Shown here: in pieces, positions 22,129 through 30,817 of the stretch
Numbering within the stretch: the stretch's first letter is position 1
Layout of the letters: every line of letters begins with the position of its first letter
Made by a program: the position numbers and the translations under genes
NCBI RefSeq assembly: GCF_028198165.1
Contig: NZ_CP116339.1
Coordinates: forward strand, 2,177,001 to 2,241,000
Direction: 5' to 3'
DNA: 64,000 bases
Origin: Pseudoxanthomonas sp. JBR18
GTDB taxonomy: Bacteria; Pseudomonadota; Gammaproteobacteria; Xanthomonadales; Xanthomonadaceae
Notes under the pieces: model-generated
Seen by the model: only the letters and a program-made list of their open reading frames with translations
What the model was told of the DNA's origin: nothing
Database searches by the model: none

Positions 22129-23004
22129 ATGGGTAATGTCGGGAATAAGCCACTGCCGTTGGTCGAGCAGGTGCTGCTCAAATCCGGAGTCGATACAAAA
22201 AGCGGGCCGGATGCCGCGACGCTTCAGGGCGTCAAGGAATTCGTCAGGTCCGATACGCAGCATGGATACGGCTCCGATACCTCGATTGTTGGTCGATATC
22301 AGGCTTATTCCAGTCTCATGAAAGACATCGGCATGAGCCCGGAGCGCCGCCGTGAACTTCTTTCGCCCCTTTACGACAACATGAATCGAGGCGGGCAGCT
22401 TAAAGACGCCGGCGTCGTCTCGCCGCGGTTTCAAGAAACTCAGCCTGAGTCTTCCGCCGCACGAGAAAGCAACCTGGATCCAAAGGTCCTGGCTGAACTC
22501 AAGCCCATGTTGAATGAAGAGCAAAGCATCTTCAGGATGAAGGGAGTCACGCTGGAGCAGTGCGAGAAGATGCCAGAAGGCGATCTGAAAAACGCCATGC
22601 AGGCGCAGGTGGACTTTCGGGACGCGAGCCAAAACTACTGGCCGAAGCCCAACGGGGCTTCTACGCCCAGGCCTTCGTCAGATGTTCTGGACAGGTTGAA
22701 GGAACAGATCGCACATCTGGATGATGAAAAAATAATCAGCATGGGGTTGGCCCATGCGACAAATAAGGCCCCGATGGAAGCCGTACGTCGGTCCGGCGAT
22801 TTGGTGGTCGCTGCTGCAGCGCAGGGCTATAAATACACGGATGGCGAAGGAATGCAGACGCTTCTGCAGGCCGGGCAACGCTTCAACATGGCGATTGAGC
22901 CGGTCAACACCCTGGCCAGTCGGGGCGTGGACACCCAGATGGCGATATCTCACGGTTTCGACGGACAAGCAGAGGTTGCTGCGACGCGCCCGAAACAAAT
23001 GTGA
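22129..23004 (+). CDS. Hypothetical protein, 291 aa
   Basis: Starts at ATG 22129 after GGGGAG; an upstream in-frame ATG at 22039 lacks such a site. A soluble, mostly helical protein with many polar residues. Segments include FVRSDTQHGYGSDTSIVGRY, YDNMNRGGQLKDAGVVS and DLVVAAAAQGYKYTDGEGMQ. No signal peptide or membrane segment. I looked for the C-terminal recruitment motifs of Xanthomonadaceae type IV effectors (GLxRIDHV and the FAVQG block) and did not see them. It lies alone between RAYT fragments, so it may be an acquired gene. Function unknown. Confidence 0.6.
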   Translation: MGNVGNKPLPLVEQVLLKSGVDTKSGPDAATLQGVKEFVRSDTQHGYGSDTSIVGRYQAYSSLMKDIGMSPERRRELLSPLYDNMNRGGQLKDAGVVSPRFQETQPESSAARESNLDPKVLAELKPMLNEEQSIFRMKGVTLEQCEKMPEGDLKNAMQAQVDFRDASQNYWPKPNGASTPRPSSDVLDRLKEQIAHLDDEKIISMGLAHATNKAPMEAVRRSGDLVVAAAAQGYKYTDGEGMQTLLQAGQRFNMAIEPVNTLASRGVDTQMAISHGFDGQAEVAATRPKQM

Positions 23005-23035
23005 TTCTCCAAAGCCTTCGTCGGGACAGTAACGG

Positions 23036-23550
23036 TTAGGTTGACCTGACTCTGTTACTGCGATTGGTGATGGCCGCGCGCACCGATTGAGCTAGATGTA
23101 GCGACAACAGCGCAGGAGGTACTCGTCGTTGTCCACCAGACAGGCTTTGCAGCGCACTTCCGACAAGGTGCCTGTGCACCCGTGGCGGCCGTTGAACAAG
23201 GCGACGTCGCTGCGCCCAGCCGCTCGTGAGCTGCTCCGTCGCATGTGCGGTTGGGGGCGTCAGCAGCAGGTGGACATGGATGTCCATGAGCACGTAGGCA
23301 TGTAACACGCAGCGTGTCTTGTGGAGTGCATCGCGCAGCAGTTGCAGGTCGCGCAGGCGGTCGCCGTCATCGAGGAAGCGCGGCAACCGATTGTTGCCCC
23401 GCTGCACCACATGCTGCGGCCTGCCTGGCAGCCGAATGCGAGGAAGCCGCGCCGTGGCACCAGCTTCGCCGTCGCGGCGCGCTGATGTGTCCGCAGACGG
23501 GCTAGGGCAGTGACAGCATTCGAGGGGACGTCACGTAGGGGAAGTAAACC
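23036..23550 (-). pseudogene. RAYT transposase N-terminal remnant with HUH region
   Basis: The minus strand 23460-23036 keeps MVQRGNNRLPRFLDDGDRLR, then YVLMDIHVHLLLTPP, the HUH-type metal site of Y1 (IS200/REP-associated) transposases. After about 80 residues the frame degenerates, so it is a pseudogene. An AACCTGACCCTG tail lies at 23548 in plus orientation and another tail-like segment at 23035-23050, so the remnant is bracketed by inverted tails. The rest of 23005-23666 holds no other gene. Confidence 0.65.
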
Positions 23551-23666
23551 TGACCCTGTTCGTCCACCTCATTCGTCGCGATGGCAGACGCGCGGCAGCA
23601 GAACTGCACACCGGCTCCGCTTCTGATACAAGGCAGAGCCAGCGGCACCTATCGGAGGGATGGAGG

Positions 23667-25157
23667 ATGCGAGGGATTGATTTGCTGTCGTTGCAGCGCC
23701 TGCTGATCGCCACTGTTGTGACCTTGCCGGCGGTCGCGTGGGCGGACACGTGCCCCACGCCTGGCGCGGTGGCGGGCGGGCCCAGCAACGTGCATACCCG
23801 ATACGTCGAGAGCAAGCTGCTGCCCCCGGTCATCAAACCAGGCGACACGCCATCGACCTTGGTCGATGAGATGCGTCGCGACGACGTCCCCGGCATCAGC
23901 GTCGCGGTGATCCGCAACGGCAAGATCGCGTGGGCGCGCGGCTGGGGTGTGCGCGATCTGGGCAGTTGCGCGCCGGTGACGCCGGACACCGCCTTCCAGG
24001 CGGCTTCGATCAGCAAGGTCGTCACCGCGCTGACGGCGCTGCGGCTGGTGGAGCAGGGCAAGCTCGGGCTGGACCTGGACATCAACCAGTCGCTGCGCAG
24101 CTGGCAGTTGCCGAAAGATCCGAAGCTGGCGCCAGACGGGGTCACCCTGCGCGAGTTGCTGAGCCACACGGCGGGCTTGGGCGTGCATGGGTTTGCGCCC
24201 GATTTCCAGCCCGGCGCGGTGCTGCCGACGACAGTGCAGATCCTGGATGGCGCGCCGCCCAGCCGCAATCCGCCGGTGCGCAGCATCCTGCCGGCAGGGG
24301 CGCAGTTCGCCTACTCCGGCGGCGGCTACATGGTGACGCAGCTGGCGCTGTCCGATGTGAGCGGCATGCCGTTCGCCGACCTCGCGCAGCGTGAGGTGCT
24401 GGGGCCGCTGCACATGACGCGCAGCGCGTTTTCCATGCCGCCGTCGGAGGCGATCCAGATGAATATGGCCTTCGGTTCCGCTGGCGGCAAACCCATCCCC
24501 GGCCACTATGCCGTTTATCCGGAGCTTGCCCCCGCAGGCTTGTGGACGAGTGCGAAAGACCTGGCGCGCCTGCTGGTGGACATGCAGGCGTCCGCCGCAG
24601 GCGAGCGGGGCCACCGCCTGACGCCCGCCATGGCACGCCAGATGTTCACACCGATCAAGGACAACTGGGGCCTTGGCGTGGCGCTGTATCCGGAGGGGCC
24701 TGCGCGCTTCATGCACGATGGCGTCAACGCAGGCTTCGACGCCTTCATGGTCGCCGAGCTCGGCAAGGGCAACGGCATCGTCGTGCTCACCAATGGTGGC
24801 GACGGCCGCCGGCTGACGGCGGACGTGGTTCGCGCCATCGCCGCGGACTATGGCTGGACCGGCATGGCGGTGCCCGCGACGCAGGAACAGGCCCTGACCC
24901 TCGCGCAGCTGTCCAGGGCATCGGGTCACTTCATCGGCGGAGGTCTGGATGTGAAGCTGGAAGCGCGCCCCGAAGGCCTGTTCGCCAACGCCGGCGCCCC
25001 GGTTGCCGAACGCCTCATCGCGCTGTCACCACGGCGCTTCCGCTCGGAGGCCCTGGGTGTGACCGTCGAGTTCTCCCCCGACTTTTCCAGCTGCACCATG
25101 ATCGAAGGCGCGCCGCCGATGAAGCTGGTGCGCGTGGCGGACGCTCCGGCCAAATAG
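23667..25157 (+). CDS. Periplasmic serine hydrolase, beta-lactamase class C / penicillin-binding fold
   Basis: A 496-residue protein with an N-terminal signal peptide ending near AVAWADTC. The family motifs are present: SxxK-type SISK (about residues 114-117, AFQAASISKVV), YSGGGY replacing YxN (about 213), and HDG (about 350, MHDGVNAG) near the C-terminal part of the domain. A C-terminal extension of ~100 residues follows. Members include esterases, D-aminopeptidases and peptidoglycan hydrolases; the precise substrate is not readable and a true beta-lactamase is unlikely with the altered second motif. No operon partner. Confidence 0.85.
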   Translation: MRGIDLLSLQRLLIATVVTLPAVAWADTCPTPGAVAGGPSNVHTRYVESKLLPPVIKPGDTPSTLVDEMRRDDVPGISVAVIRNGKIAWARGWGVRDLGSCAPVTPDTAFQAASISKVVTALTALRLVEQGKLGLDLDINQSLRSWQLPKDPKLAPDGVTLRELLSHTAGLGVHGFAPDFQPGAVLPTTVQILDGAPPSRNPPVRSILPAGAQFAYSGGGYMVTQLALSDVSGMPFADLAQREVLGPLHMTRSAFSMPPSEAIQMNMAFGSAGGKPIPGHYAVYPELAPAGLWTSAKDLARLLVDMQASAAGERGHRLTPAMARQMFTPIKDNWGLGVALYPEGPARFMHDGVNAGFDAFMVAELGKGNGIVVLTNGGDGRRLTADVVRAIAADYGWTGMAVPATQEQALTLAQLSRASGHFIGGGLDVKLEARPEGLFANAGAPVAERLIALSPRRFRSEALGVTVEFSPDFSSCTMIEGAPPMKLVRVADAPAK

Positions 25158-25585
25158 AGGAGCTGTTCTCCAGCGTTCCAAGCGCGCGCCATTGATCGCT
25201 CACGGCGACGATAGGACGCGTAGTAGCGAATTTGCACGCTGACCCTGATGCGGAACTCGGGTGGTTCGCTTTGGTGTGACGCTGGTACCGGGTCTGCTGA
25301 CTCTGGTGATCAGGGCGACGGGCCCTGTGCCATTGCAGATCTGCCTCACTACTCGTGCTAGTGCCAGGGGTCGCCGCCCGCACAAGACGCTTACGCGGTA
25401 CCGGTCCCAGGCTGTGCTGGCAATGCGCCAGCCTGGTGCCAGTCCCCGGCATGCTGCTTAGGTGGCCTGCTTCCAGCGTTCCAGCTTCTAACACCCATGT
25501 CAAAAGTCAGGGGGGCGGGAGGCACGCTCGCCGCAAGCGCAGGCGGGCCAGTCTCATGTTCTGACCCAGCTTGGCGTTCAAGACA
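25158..25585. other. Non-coding stretch
   Basis: About 430 bases between the serine hydrolase and the TraB/GumN-like gene. There is no supported reading frame with a ribosome-binding site, no clear hairpin terminator and no repeat matching elsewhere in the window. Confidence 0.4.
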
Positions 25586-26494
25586 ATGCGTACGATTACG
25601 TCGACCCCGGTGAACCGCCGGCGCGAATTCATCAGTGCGATGGCCGCCGCGATGGTTGCTGCCGGAGCGGGAGGGTTGAGTCGTCCTGCCAGCGCGAGGA
25701 GCAGGATGCCTGGGTGGCCGATCTGGAAGCTGGAAAACGGGGCAAGCAAGATCTTCCTTCTCGGCGAAACGCCGCCGCGGCCGATGGCATGGCACGACGC
25801 GAGCATCGAGACGCTCGTGCCGAGCTGTTCGGTCGTTTGGACAGAAACCAACCAGCGCTATAGGGCGCCGCAGAAGGCTTTGCTTGAAAAGTTCGCCTTC
25901 AATTCCGCCGGCACATTGAGCACTTGGCTGAGCCAAGCTGACATGGCAAGGCTCAAACAGGCGGCGGCCCGCTGCCGGGTGGAATTGGCGGACCTGCAAC
26001 CCTATCGACCCTGGTGCGTTGCCTCGCTTCTGCAGGAGTCTTATTACCAAGCTTCGGGTGCAAAGGGGGCCGCAGCCGAACAGGTCCTCAGGACCAAAGC
26101 CGAAATGGCCGGCGTTCCGCTGCGCAGCGAGTTTGCCGCGAAAGACGATGTGTTTGCGTGGTTTGGCGGAATGTCACGTATCGAAGAGGTGCAATTCCTG
26201 CGCTACACGCTCGACGAAATCCTGTCCGGCCCGTCTGCCAATGCCAGGATCTACGATGACTGGTCAGAAGGCAAAACAGAGGCCGCGGCCGCGGAAGTCG
26301 AGCGTTATACCTTGGCGTATCCGGAACTTGCCGCGAAGCTGACCAAGCAGCGAAATCAGGACTGGATCCCGCGTTTCAAGTCGATGCTCGATCATCCCGG
26401 CACCAGCCTTGTGATCGTTGGCCTTTATCACATGGTGGGACGAGATGGCCTCATCGCGCTTGCTGGTCGGAGCGGCCTGTCCTTTAGCAGGTGA
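25586..26494 (+). CDS. TraB/GumN-family protein with Tat-like signal
   Basis: A 302-residue protein. The N-terminus has NRRREFISAMAAAMVAAGAG, a twin-arginine-like signal. The body has family hallmarks: an early IWKLENGASKIFLLGETPP block (corresponding to WKV...YLLGTxH) and a final LVIVGLYHMVGRDGLIALA block. The usual His of the first block is replaced by Thr-Pro, so a metal-binding residue may be missing. The family is proposed to be metal-dependent peptidases, but biochemical function is uncertain. ATG 25586 is favoured over TTG 25571; neither has a strong ribosome-binding site. Confidence 0.75.
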   Translation: MRTITSTPVNRRREFISAMAAAMVAAGAGGLSRPASARSRMPGWPIWKLENGASKIFLLGETPPRPMAWHDASIETLVPSCSVVWTETNQRYRAPQKALLEKFAFNSAGTLSTWLSQADMARLKQAAARCRVELADLQPYRPWCVASLLQESYYQASGAKGAAAEQVLRTKAEMAGVPLRSEFAAKDDVFAWFGGMSRIEEVQFLRYTLDEILSGPSANARIYDDWSEGKTEAAAAEVERYTLAYPELAAKLTKQRNQDWIPRFKSMLDHPGTSLVIVGLYHMVGRDGLIALAGRSGLSFSR

Positions 26495-26592
26495 TGAGTC
26501 TCACCGGGCGCGAAGAGAGGCACTGTGGGCCGCGCTGATTTCAAGAGGAGTGAGTCGTCCCACTTTGCATTCACCCCTCCAGCGATCGTTGC

Positions 26593-28305
26593 CTAGCCCG
26601 AAAGCGCACGTCGACACGCATCCGGTGTAACCGAAAAGCGTGCCGCATCCATCTCAATGTGCTGAACTCTTATCGTGTCCCGGCCGATGGGCTTGAAGTG
26701 AATGATGTGCTCGCCCGACGCATCCAGCGCGGTCAACGTGATCGGAATTTCTGGATCGCCGAGGTTCCCACCGGATTGGGAAAGCAGCTTCATCCCGTTC
26801 CGCAATCCAGCGGCGTACGCGCGCGAATCCGGGGCGAGCCCTGTCACGATGTCTCCCTGTCGTATGGTTCTCTCGGTATCCCAGCCCCTCTCAAACACCA
26901 GTGCGTCGACGGAGACCACGCGTGCGCAATCGCCAAACGTGTCTTGCGGCAGAAGCACAGGCACTGCGCGCTCTACGTATTGGGAGATGTCCGGACGCAA
27001 GTCCAGCCCGTAGTGAGCGGCTGAAGCGATCAGCGCATCCTGCAGCGAAAACCTGGGATTGGCCCCCGCCAGCCTGTGTTGGAGGTGAAGAACATCGTCG
27101 AGGGTGACCTGCCCGACAGATCGCTGGCGGAGGCGCCGGTCCCAGACGGCTGCCAACAGCGCACCGCGTTGGTAGGGCATCATCCGGGCGCGATCGTTGT
27201 TCCAGAAGTCATCAGCCGCGGTCGAATTGCTTGAGGACCTGTAGGGCGAGCGGGCGTAGTTGGTCAAGACCTCATTCCACTCCTTGACGAATTGGGTGGG
27301 TGAAAGAATGCCTGCTCTGAGCATCAACCTGCGTGCAAAGAAATCCGTGAATCCCTCGCTGATCCAGTAAGTCCGGGCCTCGGTTGCATCTTCGGTATGC
27401 CCAAGCTGGCCTGGATTCCAGCTGTGGAAATACTCGTGCGCAAGGAACCAAGTCAGGTCGGGCAGAGGAGTGTTGCGTCCAATCCATGTTGCAAAAGCAT
27501 CCCCCAACCCCGTCCCGCTGAAGCCAGTCTGTCCTGGTCGCGACCCAAGGGGAACGGCCGTGATCAGAAACGGCCCCGCGTGTTCATCACCCCAGAAAGC
27601 GCGTTCGGTCGAAATGACGCTTTTTGCGAGTCGCGCGAATGCCTCCATGTCGAAGCCGAACCGGCCGATGTGGGCGACACGTAGCTCATCACTGCCGATG
27701 AGCGTGCTCGACACCTGCAAGTCATGCCCGCCGATGACGACGCTTTCCCTGATATCTTTGCCGGTGCGGGGCTTGCGCATCAATCCACGCCCATATTGCG
27801 CGTCTGAGGCGAACTTGATGTCAACAGGACCGCGCCAAGTGAACGCCGCAGGTAGATCGTCGCGTCCCGATGGCTGAGCGTAGAGTGCGAAGCCAACCGC
27901 ATAGAACCAATCTGGAAGGATGATCGGATCTGGCTGCCGACTATTCGAGACTTCGGGATCGGTTTGGTAGGCCGACACCACCTGATAACGCATCACCAGC
28001 GGAGCGCCAGGAGCCGAGTCGACGATACGCCCGCCATGTGGGGCCACCGAGGTCTGATACCCGCCTTCAACCGTGATATTCCGCGCCCATCGGCCAAGAT
28101 GCGTTTCGCCCGCCCATTGGTCAGGCCAGTCGATGACGGTGTGGCCAGATGCATCGGCATCCAGCCGGAGGGTCACATGCAGCGTGCGGATGCGATCACC
28201 ATCGGTCTCGGCGCTGAGCTCATAGCGTGTCGGTGAGTTTTCATGCGGCTGGCTGGCCGCCAGCGACGACAGCAGCAAGATGCCGCTTAACGCGTAATCA
28301 AGCAT
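26593..28305 (-). CDS. M61-family metallopeptidase with PDZ domain
   Basis: A 570-residue exported peptidase. A signal peptide is at residues 1-18 (SGILLLSSLAAS). The N-terminal beta domain leads into the gluzincin site LAHEYFHSWNPG, with the third zinc ligand in ISEGFTDFFARR. A C-terminal PDZ-like part (GDIVTGLAPDSRAYAAGLRNG) is near residue 490. M61 enzymes are glycyl-type aminopeptidases. The gene has a very clear sigma-54 promoter and twin palindromes upstream, so it is under the control of an enhancer-binding protein not encoded in this window. Confidence 0.9.
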   Translation of the reverse strand: MLDYALSGILLLSSLAASQPHENSPTRYELSAETDGDRIRTLHVTLRLDADASGHTVIDWPDQWAGETHLGRWARNITVEGGYQTSVAPHGGRIVDSAPGAPLVMRYQVVSAYQTDPEVSNSRQPDPIILPDWFYAVGFALYAQPSGRDDLPAAFTWRGPVDIKFASDAQYGRGLMRKPRTGKDIRESVVIGGHDLQVSSTLIGSDELRVAHIGRFGFDMEAFARLAKSVISTERAFWGDEHAGPFLITAVPLGSRPGQTGFSGTGLGDAFATWIGRNTPLPDLTWFLAHEYFHSWNPGQLGHTEDATEARTYWISEGFTDFFARRLMLRAGILSPTQFVKEWNEVLTNYARSPYRSSSNSTAADDFWNNDRARMMPYQRGALLAAVWDRRLRQRSVGQVTLDDVLHLQHRLAGANPRFSLQDALIASAAHYGLDLRPDISQYVERAVPVLLPQDTFGDCARVVSVDALVFERGWDTERTIRQGDIVTGLAPDSRAYAAGLRNGMKLLSQSGGNLGDPEIPITLTALDASGEHIIHFKPIGRDTIRVQHIEMDAARFSVTPDACRRALSG

Positions 28306-28350
28306 TGCCCTGATCTTTCATGTCGCGGTCTACCGCCTCGTCAGATAACG

Positions 28351-28367
28351 AAGCACGCAACGTGCCA
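28351..28367 (-). promoter_or_regulatory. Sigma-54 promoter of the M61 peptidase gene
   Basis: The minus strand reads TGGCACGTTGCGTGCTT from 28367. The invariant GG (28366-28365) and GC (28354-28353) are separated by exactly ten bases, the -24/-12 geometry of RpoN promoters. The start codon at 28305 would leave a leader of about 36 bases. Confidence 0.8.
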
Positions 28368-28408
28368 ATCGTGAGCCCAGCAGAGAGGGCCACGCTGGCG
28401 AGTCAAAG

Positions 28409-28443
28409 TGTCCGAGCGGACAGTGCAAGTGTCCGAACGGACA
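28409..28443 (-). promoter_or_regulatory. Twin palindromic upstream activator sites
   Basis: TGTCCG-AG-CGGACA (28409-28422) and TGTCCG-AA-CGGACA (28430-28443). Both are perfect six-base-arm palindromes, and their centres are 21 bases (two helical turns) apart. They lie about 45-75 bases upstream of the -24 element, where a sigma-54 enhancer-binding protein would bind. Confidence 0.8.
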
Positions 28444-28589
28444 TCGGGCCCTGTGCGACAACGGCGCCCGACCAGGCTGGATATTCTCTTGATTGACGCT
28501 CGCCTTCTGCAATCCGACGGCTTCGGCCGCACGTCCTAGTTGGGTGCTGCGGCTGCATGCCGTTGAACGCGCTGCATGTGGCAGTAGCG

Positions 28590-29264
28590 GGGTCAGGAGT
28601 AGCGGTGTCAGCTTCACTTATAGCCGCCTTTCGTGGCCTTCTCTGGCCAATGGGCAGACCTGACGCCGACGAAGCGCTGGATCTTGGCTTGGGCCATCGC
28701 TTGGAAGGCACGGCTGCCGAGGGCCCGCTGTTGTTGCAGGGATGCTCGGGTGGTGGCGAGCTTGTCGGGGCGCAAGGCCGCCTCCGGCAGAGCGCGATAG
28801 GCTACGGCCCGGGTTTCCATGTCGGCGCCCAGCGCCAGGAAGCTGGCATGCGGCTGTAGGCTGAGTAGGGCCGCAGGCCAAGGTTGGCTTGGCAACTGGA
28901 CCATCGATAGGCGGCTGGGTCATTGGTGAAGGTCGCGCGCGCCGGTTTGAGCTCGATGTATCAATAGAGGCGCAGGAGGTACCGTTGTTGTCCACCAGAT
29001 AAGCTTTGTAGCCCACTCCCCAAAAAAAGTTGCCTGTACGCCCCGTACCGGCCATTGAACAAGGCGACGTCGCTGCGCCCCAGTCGCTGCTTGAGCTGTC
29101 CCGTCGCATGCGCGTTTGGGGGTGTCGGCAGCAGGTGAACGTGGATGTCCATGAGCACGTAGGTATGCAAGGCGCAGCGTGTCTGCAGCTGCGCCGGGCG
29201 CTCCACCCGATGCGTGGCACTAAGACGCCTTTCGGCGGTTCGGCGGGGCCGCGCGCCGCCTGAC
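28590..29264 (-). pseudogene. Nearly full-length but broken RAYT transposase
   Basis: Reading on the minus strand from 29264: a piece with LQTRCALHTYVLMDIHVHLL (HUH site) near 29200-29130, then LKQRLGRSDVALFNGRYG and LQSLSGGQQRYLLR to ~28965. A frame change follows, then the C-terminal part 28904-28614 (FLALGADMETRAVAYRA, LQQQRALGSRAFQAMAQA). The ACCTGACCCCG-like tail is at ~28590-28600. All parts of one gene are present in order but in different frames, so this is the best-preserved locus for reconstructing the parent element. Confidence 0.7.
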
Positions 29265-29345
29265 ACACGCAGACAAAGCGCGCTGACCTGGCGTGCACGG
29301 CGCCGCCGATAGGGTCGATGCGCCCCAACCACCCAAGGAGTCGCC

Positions 29346-29543
29346 ATGCGCATCGTTCGCCCCTCCGCGTTCATCGCCGCTGCCTGCTTCTCGCTGGCCG
29401 CCTGCGCTTCGCACCCGCGTCCCGATGGCCCGCCGCCACCTCCGCCGCATGCCCATGGCGACCGGCAGCCACCCCCGCCGCCGCCCGACGACATGCCGCC
29501 GCCCCCGCCACCTCCGCCCGCCGTGCCAACGCAGAACCCGTAG
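29346..29543 (+). CDS. Tiny proline-rich lipoprotein
   Basis: A 65-residue protein from ATG 29346 with AAGGAG seven bases upstream. The signal peptide ends in a lipobox (SLAAC, Cys19). The mature part is nearly all Pro, with His, Asp and Gly (PDGPPPPPPHAHGD, PPPPPPDDMPPPPPPPPAVP). It is predicted to be a short, extended, outer-membrane-anchored lipoprotein. Function unknown; the polyproline run would require EF-P for translation. Confidence 0.7.
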   Translation: MRIVRPSAFIAAACFSLAACASHPRPDGPPPPPPHAHGDRQPPPPPPDDMPPPPPPPPAVPTQNP

Positions 29544-29555
29544 CCATCTCGGGCC

Positions 29556-29583
29556 GACCCGCCGAAGCGCCGCTTGGCGGGTC
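29556..29583 (+). terminator. Hairpin after the lipoprotein gene
   Basis: GACCCGCC (29556-29563) pairs perfectly with GGCGGGTC (29576-29583), 12 bases after the lipoprotein stop. There is no U-tract, so it may stabilise the 3' end rather than terminate. Confidence 0.4.
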
Positions 29584-29639
29584 GAAGCGGTCTGACGGAT
29601 TCCCTCCACAATGCGCCCTGGGTACCAGGGCTTTTCTTG

Positions 29640-29990
29640 TAGGACATGAGGAAACCAGGGGCATGCTGCAGGCTGCGCCTCCGCACCTTGGTCTTCGGCG
29701 CCTCTTCCATTCGCGCCGTTGGTCCCGCGCGGCTTCCGAGTGTCCGGTTGGTGGTGGCCCGGAAGCGCTCGTCACTTGCGCGTCTCGGCGCCAAAGGATT
29801 GGGTAGGTGGCGACAGCAGCGTTGGAGCGCAGATTTCGCCCCTGTCGCCCCAGTCTTGGTCTTCGGCGGCCACCCATCCCAGCGACTGGTCCCGCGCGCT
29901 CTCCAAGCTGCCGATTGATCGCGTCACGAACGCGGTCATTTCATGGTGCGTGCTGGCGCCGCTGGTAGGGGCGGATGGTGGCGGTCCTGT
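29640..29990 (-). pseudogene. Two degenerate RAYT type 2 C-terminal fragments
   Basis: The minus strand 29794-29690 reads SDERFRATTNRTLGSRAGPT and a KTK-type basic end; a second similar block (GERAGP and a GRRRPRLG end) lies at 29990-29850. Both match the type 2 RAYT C-terminus at 3776-4018. No coding potential remains, and no other gene is seen between the lipoprotein and the TetR gene. Confidence 0.45.
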
Positions 29991-30043
29991 CCGCGTCGAT
30001 GCCCTCCATTACCAAGCGGCGATGTGTCTCTGCGCGCTTCGTT

Positions 30044-30730
30044 TTATCGGCGATGGCGCTGCGCCGAGGCGCTGATGCCGCGCAGGATCAAGTCGATCCC
30101 GGCCAGGAAATCTGCCCGGTCATCGTGCGCGGGCAGTTGTGCGGACACCTGCCGGGTGAACGGGAATGCCCGGGCATCCAGCGCCGCCCAGGTCTGCGAC
30201 ATTTCCGTCAGCAGGCTGGTGCGGTCGAATCCCTGCTTGCGTGCCAGTTGCGAGTGCGCGGCGTTCTCCCCGCCCACGCCGGTGATGTAGCTCATCAGCG
30301 CGGACGTCGTGGACCACTGCTGCTTCTGCGGCACGCCGAGTGCCTGTACCTGCTGGCCCAGCGATTCCAGGATGCGGACCGCCGGCAGCGTGCCGCCCGC
30401 CTGGGTCAGGGCACCCCCAATCCACGGATGCGCGTCCATGGCGTCGAACAGGCGCCCGGCGATGGTGCGGATCCTGTTTTCGGGCATGGTCTTCGAGGCG
30501 GGCGCGTCGACGGCGCTGGCGATGATGGCGTCGCACGCGGCGATCAGCAGGTCGCGCTTGTCGTCGATGTGCCAGTAGATCGCGCCTGCGCCGGTGGCCA
30601 GTCGATCGGCCAGGGCGCGGAAGGTCAGTCCCGGCTCGCCGCCCTCGTCTAGCAGCGCGACCGCCTCGGCGACGATGCGCTCGCGCGAGAGCGCGGATTC
30701 CTTGCGGCGGCCTGATGGGGTCTTGCTCAT
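30044..30730 (-). CDS. TetR-family repressor
   Basis: A 228-residue regulator from ATG 30730. The N-terminal helix-turn-helix is typical: LSRERIVAEAVALLDEGGEP, LTFRALADRLATGAGAIYWH. The C-terminal part is a TetR_C-type ligand-binding domain. It is divergent from the flavin monooxygenase at 30818, and the shared 87-base intergenic region has two operators. It probably represses both genes and is released by a substrate of the monooxygenase. Confidence 0.9.
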   Translation of the reverse strand: MSKTPSGRRKESALSRERIVAEAVALLDEGGEPGLTFRALADRLATGAGAIYWHIDDKRDLLIAACDAIIASAVDAPASKTMPENRIRTIAGRLFDAMDAHPWIGGALTQAGGTLPAVRILESLGQQVQALGVPQKQQWSTTSALMSYITGVGGENAAHSQLARKQGFDRTSLLTEMSQTWAALDARAFPFTRQVSAQLPAHDDRADFLAGIDLILRGISASAQRHRR

Positions 30731-30749
30731 GGCGCCATCTTGACACAAA

Positions 30750-30785
30750 TGGAATGTGGTTCCACGATTGTGGAATGGCGTTCCA
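30750..30785. promoter_or_regulatory. Paired TetR operators
   Basis: TGGAATGTGGTTCCA (30750-30764) and TGGAATGGCGTTCCA (30771-30785): two 15-base inverted repeats with centres 21 bases apart, lying between the divergent TetR and monooxygenase genes. A TTGACA element at 30740-30745 abuts the first, so binding would block a promoter. Confidence 0.75.
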
Positions 30786-30817
30786 TTCGGGCCGTCACTT
30801 TGAAGTGGAGGCAAGGC

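Noticed and set aside
22129..23004. Type IV secretion (X-Tfe) effector
   Set aside because: Conserved XVIPCD motifs at the C-terminus were not found.
23667..25157. Antibiotic-resistance beta-lactamase
   Set aside because: SxxK and HDG are present but the YxN motif is replaced by YSGGGY, and the long C-terminal extension fits esterase/peptidase-type relatives better.
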